Assembly: GCA_051884615.1 (NCBI GenBank)
Contig: JBJEVT010000018.1
Coordinates: forward strand, 110,863 to 174,862
Origin: UBA1724 sp051884615
GTDB taxonomy: Bacteria; Verrucomicrobiota; Lentisphaeria; Oligosphaerales; Oligosphaeraceae
Length of the DNA: 64,000 nt
Reading direction: 5' to 3'
This document shows positions 25,191 through 34,012 of this stretch, in pieces; position 1 is the first letter of the stretch; every line of letters begins with the position of its first letter. The position numbers and the translations under genes were made by a program. The notes beneath the pieces are model-generated. The model worked only from the letters and a program-made list of their open reading frames with translations. It ran no database searches and had not been told where the DNA came from.

Positions 25191-26294
25191 ATGACTTTGC
25201 GCCATTTTCTTCCCTGCCTCTTTTTCTGCCTGGTCCTCTGCCTCCAGGGAGAAGACCCCCTCCGCATCGCTCTCTATCCCTATGTGCCCGATTTGGCCCA
25301 TTTTGAGGCGACCCTTCGCCAGGCTTGGAAAGCCCAGGGAGAAACCCGGGAAATCGAAGTGGTTCCTTACGATTACTATGTGGATCCCTTCCCGGAGAAT
25401 CTGGACATCCTACCTACAGATCCCCTCTATTTGGATTCCTATCTGAAGGATGGAAAACTCCTGCCCCTGCCCCCGGAAATGCTGACGGATACGGATTTCT
25501 TCCCCTTTGCCCGGGCGGCCGGTCTTCGCGAGGGCAAACTCTACGGCATTCCCGCCATGACTTGCGCTTCCTTCCTCTTCTATCGCCCAGGCGACTTGGC
25601 TGCCCAGGAGGCCTCCACCATGGAAGAATTGCTCCAGAAGACAGGCGCTCCCTCCGGCGAAGGCGAATTGCTGCCTCCCGGGGAGGGACTCTATGTCTCC
25701 CTGGAGTCAGTGGCTACCATTTCCATCTTCGCCGCCAAACTCCAGCAGGCTTTGGGAAGCCGGGAGGCCGCTTGGAAGGAATTGCGGGCCATGGTGACCA
25801 TGGGGCGTCCCGCCCAGGTGCAAGTATGGAAAGAGGAGGATGTGGCCTTCCGGGAAAAGAGCTTTGCCCAGGGAGGGGGGCGCTTCCTCTACGGATATCC
25901 CGAGGCCGCCGCTCATCTGGATGCCCAGGCCAGGGAAGCCTTGCAGCTGAAGCGCATGCCTCAGGCGGATCATCGATACTATGTGAATCTCTATTCTCTC
26001 ACGGCTAACTGCCCCCAGGAAAAGCGAGAGGAGGCCCTTCGACTCCTGGTGCTCATGACCAGCCCTAAGGTGATGGAGGAGTCCATCGCTCCCGAAGGAA
26101 AGCCCATGCAATATCTCCTTCCCGCCCGCCCCTCTATCCTGAACCATCTGGCAGAACGGGATTCTTTCTATGGAAAACTCAGCCGGGAACTCCAAAACCC
26201 CCTGTGCCAATTCTTCGGACTGGACCAAAATGCCACACAAACCCTTCAGGAACTGGGCAAAGAGTGCACCAAAGAATTGAACCTGGAATTCTAG
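25191..26294 (+). CDS. Thiaminase I (thiamine pyridinylase) homologue
   Basis: Exported 367-residue protein resembling thiaminase I, which swaps the thiazole of thiamine for another base or nucleophile (EC 2.5.1.2). Signal-like start MTLRHFLPCLFFCLVLCLQG, then a periplasmic-binding-protein-type fold: LRIALYPYVPDLAHFEATL, the DxDxL-like NLDILPTDPLYLDSYL, DFFPFARAAGLREGKLYGIP. The nucleophile Cys lies at 125 in AMTCASFLFYRPGDL, and the family's catalytic Glu is probably Glu238 in FAQGGGRFLYGYPEAAA; QYLLPARPSILNHL follows near 325. ATG 25191 is chosen because the signal peptide starts there. It stands alone, with no thiamine-synthesis genes nearby. A plain solute-binding protein is the alternative but would not explain the Cys/Glu match. 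Confidence 0.83.
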   Translation: MTLRHFLPCLFFCLVLCLQGEDPLRIALYPYVPDLAHFEATLRQAWKAQGETREIEVVPYDYYVDPFPENLDILPTDPLYLDSYLKDGKLLPLPPEMLTDTDFFPFARAAGLREGKLYGIPAMTCASFLFYRPGDLAAQEASTMEELLQKTGAPSGEGELLPPGEGLYVSLESVATISIFAAKLQQALGSREAAWKELRAMVTMGRPAQVQVWKEEDVAFREKSFAQGGGRFLYGYPEAAAHLDAQAREALQLKRMPQADHRYYVNLYSLTANCPQEKREEALRLLVLMTSPKVMEESIAPEGKPMQYLLPARPSILNHLAERDSFYGKLSRELQNPLCQFFGLDQNATQTLQELGKECTKELNLEF

Positions 26295-26334
26295 CTGAAA
26301 GCTGGAGATTCTAGAGCGTCGAGGGTTGCGCTGG

Positions 26335-26481
26335 CGCTTCATCCTTGTCGCAAAGGCCTGGCCTGCCCCCCCTACGGGGTTCGGATTCTTATTTTGCTCC
26401 TGCCGGGGGTTTCGGTCGGCCCTTTGGTCCTCCCTTCACCCCCGTCTAGCGCTCCTCCCACCCCTGCCGGGGTTCAAGTGG
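26335..26481 (+). repeat. 147-bp direct repeat, copy 1
   Basis: From CGCTTCATCCTTGTCGCAAA to GCCGGGGTTCAAGTGG. Differs from the copy at 26583 at only a handful of positions. Contains a CTAG at 26455-26460. Confidence 0.9.
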
Positions 26482-26582
26482 AATTTTCCCCTCAGGGGCG
26501 GGACGTGCGGGGGGCAGGTCCCGCCCTCTCTGTGCTCTCCGTGTCCGACCTGTTTCCCGCAGGGCGCCAAGGGTTCTCGCTA

Positions 26583-26729
26583 CGCTTCACCCTTGTCGCA
26601 AAGGCCTGGCCTGCCACCCCTACGGGGTTCGGATTCTAATTTTGCTCCTGCCGGGGGTTTCGGTCGGCCCTTTGGTCCTCCCTTCACCCCCGTCTAGCGC
26701 TCCTCCCACCCCTGCCGGGGTTCAAGTGG
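26583..26729 (+). repeat. 147-bp direct repeat, copy 2
   Basis: From CGCTTCACCCTTGTCGCAAA to GCCGGGGTTCAAGTGG, exactly 248 bases after copy 1 and of the same length. Confidence 0.9.
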
Positions 26730-26789
26730 TTGCCCCCCTTCCCCACGCAAGCGGGGGAATTTCCCGTCAAGCATCAGAGCGGGGCGAGG

Positions 26790-27020
26790 GGGCGTTTCTG
26801 GGCGGGGGAAGCCCGCCCAGGAAAGTTGTCCCGAGAACGCTGTGGGGAGAGGGTGCCCGCCAGGGCATTCTCTCCCCAGAGGCGGAAACGGGGCAACAAG
26901 GCCGACGGGGGCCGTCGGCCGCAACGTCCCCCCCATTTGACCTCCTCCGTGTCTTCCGTGAGCCCGGCTTGCCGGGCCTTCCGTGCCCTCCGTGTTTCTC
27001 TCCGTGCTCGACCTGTTTCC
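26790..27020 (-). repeat. Composite repeat, inverted: hairpin module copy C and CACGGAG fragment
   Basis: Plus-strand coordinates of the hairpins: hairpin 2 is TTTC-TGGGCGGG (26795-26806) with CCCGCCCA-g-GAAA (26812-26824); hairpin 1 is TGGGGAGA (26843-26850) with TCTCCCCA (26871-26878) around TGCCC (26854-26858) and GGGCA (26863-26867). On the minus strand the order is CACGGAG stretch (27020-26940), hairpin 1, hairpin 2, as in the plus-strand copies. Confidence 0.75.
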
Positions 27021-27040
27021 CCCCAGGCGTGGTGGTGGGG

Positions 27041-28270
27041 TTATTCGTAGCGCAGGCAATCGATGGGGTTGAGTCGGCTGGCCCGGTAGGCGGGATAGAA
27101 TCCGAAGAAGATGCCCACCACGGCGGAGAAGGCGAAGGCCAGGATCACGGAGCTCTCCGTGATGACAATGGGCCAATTCTGGATATTGCCAATCAGGCGT
27201 GCGCCTGCGATGCCCAGGAGTGTGCCCAGGAGACCGCCCACGCAGGAGAGGGTCATGGCCTCCAGCAGGAACTGGAGCAGGATGTCTCCGGGACGGGCGC
27301 CGATGGCCATGCGCAGGCCAATTTCCTTGGTGCGCTCCGTGACGGAGACCAGCATGATGTTCATGATGCCGATGCCTCCCACCAGCAGGGAGATGGAGGC
27401 CACCGCACCCAGCAGCAGGGTGATGGTGGAGGTGATGGTGGTCATCATCTCCGTGATCTCCGTCATATCCCGGATGACAAAGTCGTCTTCCTTTCCCTGG
27501 GGCAGGCGGTGGCGTTGTCGCAGCAGTCCAGTGAACTCGGTCTTGGCCTCCTCCAGGTCATCCATGGAGTGGAGGGAGACCAGGAGTTGATTCACATTAT
27601 TGAAGGTGCTGCGTTGGATGGTGCGTTTCACGGTAGTGTAGGGCATGAGGAGGGCGTCATCCTGGTCCTGCCCCATGGAGTTGGAGCCTTTTTTCTCCAT
27701 GACGCCGATGACCTTGAAGGCCATGTTGCGCACGCGGATGTTTTTGCCGATGGGGCTTTCCCCGTTGGGGAAGAGATTGTCCACCACGGTTTGTCCCAGG
27801 ATCAAGACCCGTCTTCCGCTTTGGATGTCATCTTCGCTGAAGAAGGTGCCCTCGCCCACATTCCAGCCGCGGACCACGGGGAAGCCCAAGCCCACGCCGG
27901 AGATGCTGGTGGACCAGTTGTTTTCGTTGTAGATCACCTGGGCGGAGGCCCGTACCATGGGGGTTTGGCCGGCCACCAGATTGGGGTAGTCCCGTTCCAG
28001 CTGTTCTCCGTCTTCGGCGGTGAGGGTGTTGGAAGCCCCGGCGCCCATGGAGGTGCCTCCCACCCGCAGGGAATTGGGGAAGATCATCACCAGATTGTTG
28101 CCCATGGAGTTGATGGAGCTTTTCATCTGGTCTCCGGCGCCGGTGCCGATGGCGATGACGGCGATGACGGCGGCGATGCCCACGATGATGCCCAGGGCGG
28201 TGAGGAGGCTGCGCACCTTGTTGCGCCAGATGGCCCGGAGGGCCACGCGAAAGATCATGAGGAGGCTCAT
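27041..28270 (-). CDS. MacB/LolC-type ABC transporter permease
   Basis: A 409-residue inner-membrane permease of a tripartite efflux system. Architecture: N-terminal helix (about 17-40, LLTALGIIVGIAAVIAVIAIG), a periplasmic MacB-type domain (about 45-280), then three helices with the FtsX signature LLVGGIGIMNIMLVSVTERTKEIGLRMAIGA and GFYPAYRASRLNPIDCLRYE at the C-terminus. Its ATG overlaps the stop of the ATPase gene by four bases. Separate ATPase and permease chains as here are the YknYZ/LolCD style rather than fused MacB. Substrate unknown. Confidence 0.93.
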   Translation of the reverse strand: MSLLMIFRVALRAIWRNKVRSLLTALGIIVGIAAVIAVIAIGTGAGDQMKSSINSMGNNLVMIFPNSLRVGGTSMGAGASNTLTAEDGEQLERDYPNLVAGQTPMVRASAQVIYNENNWSTSISGVGLGFPVVRGWNVGEGTFFSEDDIQSGRRVLILGQTVVDNLFPNGESPIGKNIRVRNMAFKVIGVMEKKGSNSMGQDQDDALLMPYTTVKRTIQRSTFNNVNQLLVSLHSMDDLEEAKTEFTGLLRQRHRLPQGKEDDFVIRDMTEITEMMTTITSTITLLLGAVASISLLVGGIGIMNIMLVSVTERTKEIGLRMAIGARPGDILLQFLLEAMTLSCVGGLLGTLLGIAGARLIGNIQNWPIVITESSVILAFAFSAVVGIFFGFYPAYRASRLNPIDCLRYE

Positions 28271-28986
28271 GGGTGTTCCTCCTGGGAAATGGGGGCTTGG
28301 CGTTGGGGGTTGTCTTCCCGGATGATCTTCCCGTCCTTCATGACGATGCGCCGTTTGGCATAGGAGGCGATGTCGTCCTCGTGGGTCACCATGACGATGG
28401 TGATGCCCTTGGCGTTCAGTTCCTGGAGGAAGGTGATGATTTCGATGGAGGACTTGGTATCCAGGTTTCCGGTGGGTTCATCGGCCAGGATGACGGGGGG
28501 ATTGTTCATGAGGGCCCGGGCGATGGCCACCCGTTGCTGCTGTCCTCCGGAGAGTTGGGCGGGGGTGTGGTAGAGGCGTTTGCCCAAGCCCACCAGATCC
28601 AGGAGTTCCAGGGCGCGGCGCCGTCGTTCCCGGGGGGAGAGGGGGCATCCGCCATAGAAGGCGGGCAGTTCCACCTGTTCCACGGCGCTGGTGCGGGGCA
28701 GCAGGTTGAAATTTTGGAAGACGAAGCCCAGCTTCTGGTTGCGGAAGCGGGCTAGTTCGTTGCGGGACATGGTGGAGACTTCCCGCCCATCCAGCTTGTA
28801 GCTGCCGCTGGTGGGGGTGTCTAGGGCCCCCAGGATGTTCAGCATGGTGCTTTTGCCGGAGCCGGAGTGGCCCATGATGGCCAGAAACTCCCCGTAATCC
28901 ACGTCCAAGGAGACGCCATCCAGGGCATGGACGGTGCTGTCTCCCAGGGCATAGGTCTTGTACATCTCTCGGATTTCGATGAGCAT
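28267..28986 (-). CDS. MacB-type ABC transporter ATP-binding protein
   Basis: A 239-residue ATPase with Walker A GHSGSGKST (39-47), Q loop FVFQNFNLLPRTSAVEQVELP, signature LSGGQQQR (145-152), Walker B VILADEPTGNLDTKSS (165-180) and switch His in MVTHEDDIA. These are standard for the LolD/MacB group. The ATG at 28986 (MLIEIREMYKTY) was chosen over upstream in-frame codons that would overlap the end of the membrane-fusion gene and encode a low-complexity leader. Coupled by ATGA to the permease. Confidence 0.95.
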   Translation of the reverse strand: MLIEIREMYKTYALGDSTVHALDGVSLDVDYGEFLAIMGHSGSGKSTMLNILGALDTPTSGSYKLDGREVSTMSRNELARFRNQKLGFVFQNFNLLPRTSAVEQVELPAFYGGCPLSPRERRRRALELLDLVGLGKRLYHTPAQLSGGQQQRVAIARALMNNPPVILADEPTGNLDTKSSIEIITFLQELNAKGITIVMVTHEDDIASYAKRRIVMKDGKIIREDNPQRQAPISQEEHP

Positions 28987-29014
28987 AGTGGTAGAGGAAG
29001 GGGGGGGAGGGGGA

Positions 29015-30322
29015 TTAGCGGGGGCCTCCGGGCGGGGGGCCTCCCGGGCCGCCACCCGGGCGTCCGTTCCGGCTGGGGGGCTTGGGCATGAAGGGATTGG
29101 AGGGTTGTTCGCTAGCGGCCTGCTTGGCGGCGGCGGCGCTCATCTTGCCCACCACCACCTTTTGGCCCACCAGGGCCTCTCCTCCCTGGAGCACCACGGT
29201 ATTCACCCCGTCGGTGATGCCCAGCTCCACGGGAACGGGATGGATCTGGGTGGGGGAATCTGCCAGCCAGAGGAGTTGCTCTGGCTCGTCCAGGAGGCGG
29301 GAAGGTTCATGTTGAGACCTGGGGTTTCCCTCATGGGATGGAGGAGCAGGCTGGGCTTCTTCGGGGGGGGTGAAGCGGGTGGCGGCATTGGGGACCAAGA
29401 CCACATCCTGGGCTTCTTCCACGATGATGGAGAGATTGGCGGTCATGCCGGGAAAGAGTTTTTCCTCGGGGTTTTCCGCCTCGATGATGACGGGGTAGGT
29501 GACCACGTTGGAGGTGGTTTCGCTGGCTAGGCGAATCTGGGTCACCTTGCCTTGGAATTTCTCCTTGTAGGCATCCACGGTGAAGACCACCCGCTGGCCC
29601 ACCCGAATGCTGCCCACGTCCGCCTCGGGAATGGCCGCCTCCACCTGCACCCGGGTGAGTTCCGTGGCCACGTTGAAGAGCCCGGTGGCGTTCATGGAGG
29701 AAACCACGGTCTGGCCCTCCTCCACGGAGCGGTCAATGACGATGCCGGTGACGGGGGAGGTGATGGTGCAGTCCGCCAGATTCTTTTCCGCAGTGCGGAC
29801 GCTGGCCTGGGACTGTTCGATGGAAGCTTCGTTGCTCTTCAGGGTGGCCACCAGCTCGTCATAGCTGGCCTGGGCATTGTCCAATTCGCTTTCCGTGGCC
29901 ATCTCCTTGGCGAACAGTTTTTTCAGTCGTTCCAGCTCCTTGCCGGCCAGGGTCAGCTGGGCTTGGGTGCGCTCCCGGGAGGCCTCGTTGTTCTTCAGCT
30001 GGGCCCGGGCACTGGCCAGGGCGGATTCGTAGGTATCCGGATCGATGAGGGCAATGACCTGGTCTTTCACAATCCGGGAATTGTAGTCGGCGGAAAGGGA
30101 GATGATTTTGCCCGTGACCTGGGTGGTGACGGAGACTTCCTTGATGGGGGCAATGGTGCCCGTGGCGGTCACTTCCTGGGTCAGGGAACCCCGCTGGATG
30201 ACCTGGCTCCGATAGTAGGTGGGTTCCACGGGACGGGGACGAGTCCGGTACCGATGGACGCCATACCAGAGGCCCCCGAGGACCAGGCAGCACAAGACAA
30301 ACTTCAGAATCTTCTTCAGCAT
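29015..30322 (-). CDS. Periplasmic membrane-fusion (HlyD/MacA-type) subunit
   Basis: A 435-residue adaptor with an N-terminal membrane anchor (about 5-25), a lipoyl half (about 50-80: TATGTIAPIKEVSVTTQVTGKI), a long alpha-hairpin (about 95-195, rich in Ala/Glu/Leu), the second lipoyl half ITSPVTGIVIDRSVEEGQTV and a beta-barrel (about 220-320). The C-terminal 100 residues are Pro-rich and end in a Gly/Pro stretch, longer than most MacA homologues. Sits between the TolC-like and ATPase genes with gaps of 42 and 28 bases. Confidence 0.92.
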   Translation of the reverse strand: MLKKILKFVLCCLVLGGLWYGVHRYRTRPRPVEPTYYRSQVIQRGSLTQEVTATGTIAPIKEVSVTTQVTGKIISLSADYNSRIVKDQVIALIDPDTYESALASARAQLKNNEASRERTQAQLTLAGKELERLKKLFAKEMATESELDNAQASYDELVATLKSNEASIEQSQASVRTAEKNLADCTITSPVTGIVIDRSVEEGQTVVSSMNATGLFNVATELTRVQVEAAIPEADVGSIRVGQRVVFTVDAYKEKFQGKVTQIRLASETTSNVVTYPVIIEAENPEEKLFPGMTANLSIIVEEAQDVVLVPNAATRFTPPEEAQPAPPSHEGNPRSQHEPSRLLDEPEQLLWLADSPTQIHPVPVELGITDGVNTVVLQGGEALVGQKVVVGKMSAAAAKQAASEQPSNPFMPKPPSRNGRPGGGPGGPPPGGPR

Positions 30323-30364
30323 AGTGGGAAGGAAAAGAGTGAGGGAGGAAGAAAAGGCGGGGGG

Positions 30365-31780
30365 CTATTGCGCGGGCAGGGCTTCGCCGGGGCGGGAGGT
30401 GTCTCCCAAAAGATTGGCAATGGTGGCTTGTGCCTCCAGGTAGTCAAAACGGGCATTCACCGCTTCCGCCTTGGCGCTGGAGTAGGAAACCTGGGCGTCG
30501 GTGCGGTCCACACTGGTGGCTTTGCCATTGCGGAACTTCTCGTTCACAATCTCCAAATTCCGCTGGGCGGCCTGGGCGGCCAAATCCGCCACCTCCAGGG
30601 AAAGGCGGGCACGGACGGAGGTGAGGACGGCGCTGGTGAGGGAGCGGAAGAGGGCCTGCTCTCCGTCGGCATAGCTGCTGCGGGCGCTTTGAAGGGAGAG
30701 CATGGCCTGGCGGATGGCGTTGGTGAGGCGCCCGCCCTGGAAGATACTCTGGCCCAGGGAGAGCCCGCCATTGAGATTCCAGAGCCAGGGAAGGCCGGGA
30801 TTGCGCCCGGAGAGGCTGCCCCCCAAGGAGAGGGAGAGATTGGGGTAGAGGTCAGCGATGGCGGCGTCCAAGGCCCCCGAGGCTACCCGCACCCGATATC
30901 GGAGAGCGCCCAGGGAGGGGGAGGTTTCCTGGGCCATGGCCATGAGCTCTGGGACGCTCTGGGGATATTCCTGAAGCTGGCAGTCCCCCAGGTGGTATTC
31001 CGGGACTTGGGTTAAGCCCAAGGAGCGGTTCAGGTCGGTCCAGCCCAGAGCCACGTCGTTGGCCGTGGTGATTTCCTTGAGCCGGGCTTGCTGATAGTCC
31101 ACTTCCGCCTTGAGCACATCGTATTCTGTGGAGGCGCCCACGGCCCGTTTGGTCTTCATCTGCTCCCAGTGATCCCGATATTGTTCCACCGCTTCCTGGG
31201 CGACCCCATGGAGCTCCACGGCCCGGCGCAGCTGGAAATAGCTTTGGCGCACCTGGTAGAGGGTGGCGCACTCCTGTTCTTCCAGGGATTGGAGGGCGGC
31301 GGAGAGGCTATCCTGGGCCTGTTGCACCTGGGCGGAGGTGCGTCCAAAGTCATAAATGGTGAGGCTCAGGTTCACGCCTCCGCTATAGCTTCCCCGGTTT
31401 CGAGTGCTTTCCCTGTGGGGATCCGTGTTCTGGGTGGAGCGGGAATGGGAGAGAGAGGAAGAAAGAGTGGGCAGGTAGCCGGCTCGGGCGTTGGCCAGGG
31501 AAAGCCGGGCCCTCTCCACCTCCAGCCGGCTCTGGTAGAGGGCCGGCTGGCAACGCAGGGCAATTTGCTCCAACTGCTCCAGGGTCAGGGTGCATCCCGG
31601 GGTAATGCCTGCCTCCTCTGCCGATACGGTCCGTTCTCCCGGGGGAGGCACATGGTCCTCCTGCTGGAGCTGGCGGGCCTCCCGCACCGTGGCGCAACCT
31701 GCGGCCAACACCAAAAGAAGGAGGAGGATCAAAAGGAGATTGAGGAGGCGAAGCCGGGGAGGAAGGGTGGGAAGACGCAT
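30365..31780 (-). CDS. TolC-family outer membrane efflux lipoprotein
   Basis: First gene of the efflux operon, 471 residues. Lipoprotein signal with lipobox LAAGC (Cys at about 29). Two repeats of the TolC/OEP fold follow: EQIALRCQPALYQSRLEVERARL and LSLTIYDFGRTSAQVQQAQD in the first half; APS-type GALRYRVRVASGALDAAIADLYPNLSLS and LSLGQSIFQGGRLTNAIRQA in the second. The initiator was set at ATG 31780, where the signal peptide begins. It would form the outer-membrane duct for the MacA/MacB-like pump downstream. Confidence 0.93.
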   Translation of the reverse strand: MRLPTLPPRLRLLNLLLILLLLLVLAAGCATVREARQLQQEDHVPPPGERTVSAEEAGITPGCTLTLEQLEQIALRCQPALYQSRLEVERARLSLANARAGYLPTLSSSLSHSRSTQNTDPHRESTRNRGSYSGGVNLSLTIYDFGRTSAQVQQAQDSLSAALQSLEEQECATLYQVRQSYFQLRRAVELHGVAQEAVEQYRDHWEQMKTKRAVGASTEYDVLKAEVDYQQARLKEITTANDVALGWTDLNRSLGLTQVPEYHLGDCQLQEYPQSVPELMAMAQETSPSLGALRYRVRVASGALDAAIADLYPNLSLSLGGSLSGRNPGLPWLWNLNGGLSLGQSIFQGGRLTNAIRQAMLSLQSARSSYADGEQALFRSLTSAVLTSVRARLSLEVADLAAQAAQRNLEIVNEKFRNGKATSVDRTDAQVSYSSAKAEAVNARFDYLEAQATIANLLGDTSRPGEALPAQ

Positions 31781-31908
31781 GGTGGACAGAAGAAAGGGGG
31801 CTGTGAAAAAAGAGAACGCCGACATAACGCCAGCGTTCCGGGTTTATTGCCCGGCTAGCCAAGAAGATTTCGTCTCTGGAGTCCGAAGGCGCCTCCAGAA
31901 ACCGGAAA

Positions 31909-31947
31909 AAAGAAAAAGCCCCTTCCCGTGGAAAGACGGGAGGGGGC
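31909..31947 (-). terminator. Rho-independent terminator of the prepilin-like gene
   Basis: On the minus strand a stem of about 10 pairs (CCCCCTCCCGT with ACGGGAAGGGG, loop about CTTTCC) is followed by CTTTTTCTTTTTT. It lies 30 bases after the prepilin stop and before the TolC-like gene, so it isolates the two. Confidence 0.85.
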
Positions 31948-31976
31948 CGGAAGAAGAAACTCTCAAAAGAGAGAAC

Positions 31977-32810
31977 CTACCGCTTTTCGCCGCCGGGCAT
32001 GTCCACGCCGGGATACCAGTAGTAGTCCGTCTTGATGTAGTACTGGCCGTTGTTCATGTTCTTGAGCTTGCTGATGGGGGCGGCTTCCACGTGCCCATCG
32101 GTGAAGGAGAGATTCACCGCCTGGCTGTGGCGGGCGTAGTCCTCAGGATAGGAGGACATGTAGTCGGCGGAGACGAAGATGGCGTCGGCATTGTAGGAAC
32201 CCAGAGTGCCACGGACGCAGCCATCGGTGAAGTTCACGTGGAGGCTTCCGTATTTGATGGAGCTGATGCGGTGCCAGGTGGCGGAGGCGGAGCCGGATAG
32301 GCCGTTGTAGGTCTCGTGCCAGGTGTAGCTGCGGATGATGGCACTGTCACTCATGCCCAGGTTGGCCTGATAGCTGATGTTGCCCATGACCCGGGCGCTG
32401 GTGGGGCAGGAGGGGCACAGGGCGACTTTGTGCCAGGCAGACTTGTCGGCGCCGGCAGCAACGCGATTGGCGGCGGGATCCTTGTCGACCCAATCACTAC
32501 CGGTCATGGGGGTTCCGGGAATCATGGGGTTCAAGGTGAACCAGAAGACCATGACGTTGGGGGTGATCCAGTCGCCGGCCACGCCGCCGCCACCGTTGCC
32601 GTCGGTGCGGTAGCTGACAGGGGGCAGGTAATCATCGTAGTCCCCCGCATAGAGGATGTTGCCCAGCTGCAGCTGCTTCATGTTGTTGGTGCAGCTGATG
32701 GCCCGGGCCTTCTCCCGGGCTTTGGACAAGGCAGGCAGCAGCATGGCGGCCAGGATGGCGATGATGGCGATGACCACCAGCAATTCAATCAGGGTGAAGC
32801 TCTTTTTCAT
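31977..32810 (-). CDS. Type II secretion/pilin-like protein with prepilin N-terminal cleavage motif
   Basis: A 277-residue exported protein starting MKKSFTLIELLVVIAIIAIL, the class III signal cleaved between Gly/Ser and Phe-type residues by prepilin peptidase, followed by LAAMLLPALSKAREKARAISC and NNMKQLQLG. The C-terminal domain has FTDGHVEA-type repeats (NFTDGCVRG, LSFTDGHVEAAPI) typical of the PVC DUF1559-like H-x9-DG family. A GGAG site lies 9 bases before ATG 32810. Such genes occur in tens to hundreds of copies in Lentisphaerota genomes; function unknown. Divergent from the AraC gene. Confidence 0.92.
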   Translation of the reverse strand: MKKSFTLIELLVVIAIIAILAAMLLPALSKAREKARAISCTNNMKQLQLGNILYAGDYDDYLPPVSYRTDGNGGGGVAGDWITPNVMVFWFTLNPMIPGTPMTGSDWVDKDPAANRVAAGADKSAWHKVALCPSCPTSARVMGNISYQANLGMSDSAIIRSYTWHETYNGLSGSASATWHRISSIKYGSLHVNFTDGCVRGTLGSYNADAIFVSADYMSSYPEDYARHSQAVNLSFTDGHVEAAPISKLKNMNNGQYYIKTDYYWYPGVDMPGGEKR

Positions 32811-32913
32811 AGGGGAAACTCCCAAGAAATGTTTGGAATGGATAGGGAAAAAACAAAGGGGAGACGGGGCAAACTCCTCCCAGGGGGGGGAGACCGGTTC
32901 TGTCTTTGTCCAT

Positions 32914-32941
32914 AGTATCGTCATTTTTCCGAGAGTCCCAA
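32914..32941 (-). promoter_or_regulatory. Candidate promoter of the prepilin-like gene
   Basis: On the minus strand TTGGGA (32941-32936) and GATACT (32919-32914) with a 16-base spacer, about 100 bases before the ATG. Weak match, in the AraC-prepilin divergent region. Confidence 0.3.
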
Positions 32942-33093
32942 GGAAACGATTTGTTCAAAACCGTGCATTTTTGATTTTTGTGAATCGGGGAGGGGGATGA
33001 GGCGTGGTTTAGCGTCAGGGTGCGAATGGATGGCAAACGTGGGCAGGGAAGTTATCTTGGCGTCGTTCCCAAAAACAGGGAGTGGACGGGGTC

Positions 33094-33906
33094 ATGGAAG
33101 CGGATTCGGCGATATACTTTGTCAATAGCGGGCGGCGCAATCAGGATAATGTGCGTATATGCGACCGCAGATTCACCCAGACGGTTCTCCAATATTTTTA
33201 CGAGGGGGAAGTGGAGGTAGAGGGGGAAGACGGGAAATGGGAGCGGTGCAAGGCGCCGGGGGTGTTTATCACCTTTCCCGGTGTGAGTTGGCATTATGGG
33301 CCGCCCCCAGGGAAGACGTGGAGTCATTTGTGGATTGGCTTGACGGGGGAGGGAGTGGGGAGGTTGTTGAACCAGGGCTTATTGGAGTTTCGGCACCGGG
33401 GATTTTTTCTTCCGGTGCGTGCTCCCCGGGAGTTCCACCAAAAGGTGGAGTTGCTGATGCGTCTGGGGACGGCCGAGGCGGGCTCTCCCCAGGCGAAAAA
33501 TGCCATCCTTCTCCTGGAAAAGGTCTTGGGAATGCTCTATCGGGAAGAACCAAGAAAGAACCAAAGTAATCCCCTGGAAAAATACCGGGAGGCGCTGCGG
33601 AAGCTGGGAGAAGGGATCCGTCTCCATCCGGAAAGAATCTGGGATTTCCATCGCCAAGCCAACCATCTCTCTATCTCCTATAGCATCTTCCGAAAGTATT
33701 TCCGGGACCTCTTTCAAATGCCGCCAGGACAATTTCTTCAGCGGGAACGGCTGGAACTGGCCCGGAGACTCCTGAAGGAAACCACCCTCCCCATCGGAAA
33801 GATCTCCCTCCAGGCGGGCTTCCCGGAAGAAGGACACTTCCGCCGAATGTTCCGCAATGCCTATGGTTTCTCCCCTAGAGAATATCGCGCATTCCCCAAG
33901 GACTAG
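33094..33906 (+). CDS. AraC-family transcriptional regulator
   Basis: A 270-residue regulator. N-terminal cupin-like sensing domain (about 1-130) with FYEGEVEVEGEDGKWERC, PGVFITFPGVSWHYGPPPGKTW, and a C-terminal AraC double helix-turn-helix (about 170-268), ending ISLQAGFPEEGHFRRMFRNAYGFSPREYR. The first HTH (DFHRQANHLSISYSIFRKYF) is typical of LSxxYxxxxFK. ATG 33094 was preferred over GTG 33082. The gene is divergent from the prepilin-like gene, so local control of that gene is possible. The sugar or other inducer is unknown. Confidence 0.92.
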   Translation: MEADSAIYFVNSGRRNQDNVRICDRRFTQTVLQYFYEGEVEVEGEDGKWERCKAPGVFITFPGVSWHYGPPPGKTWSHLWIGLTGEGVGRLLNQGLLEFRHRGFFLPVRAPREFHQKVELLMRLGTAEAGSPQAKNAILLLEKVLGMLYREEPRKNQSNPLEKYREALRKLGEGIRLHPERIWDFHRQANHLSISYSIFRKYFRDLFQMPPGQFLQRERLELARRLLKETTLPIGKISLQAGFPEEGHFRRMFRNAYGFSPREYRAFPKD

Positions 33907-34012
33907 GACAACCCCTCCCGCCTCCTTGTAAGAAATCCCGCCTCTCCAGATAGTAAGGGAACTGTCGTGTCTCCTCTCCCTCAACAAGTTCCTCCCCATT
34001 CCCCTACTCCCT

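Larger units (their letters stand above)
26295..27040. other. Repeat-filled intergenic region between convergent genes
   Basis: No gene is seen in 746 bases. Order: two 147-bp direct repeats (26335-26481, 26583-26729), between them a GGGCGGGACGTGCGGGGGGC inverted-repeat element and a CTCTCCGTG-type fragment, then an inverted copy of the two-hairpin module (about 26790-26880) and a reverse CACGGAG-type stretch (about 26940-27020) ending at the 3' end of the permease gene. Here the composite is on the minus strand, the same direction as the gene it follows. Confidence 0.65.

Noticed and set aside
26642..28363. A 573-residue plus-strand open frame over the permease gene.
   Set aside because: Shadow of the MacB-type permease; it begins in repeat sequence and has no family signature.
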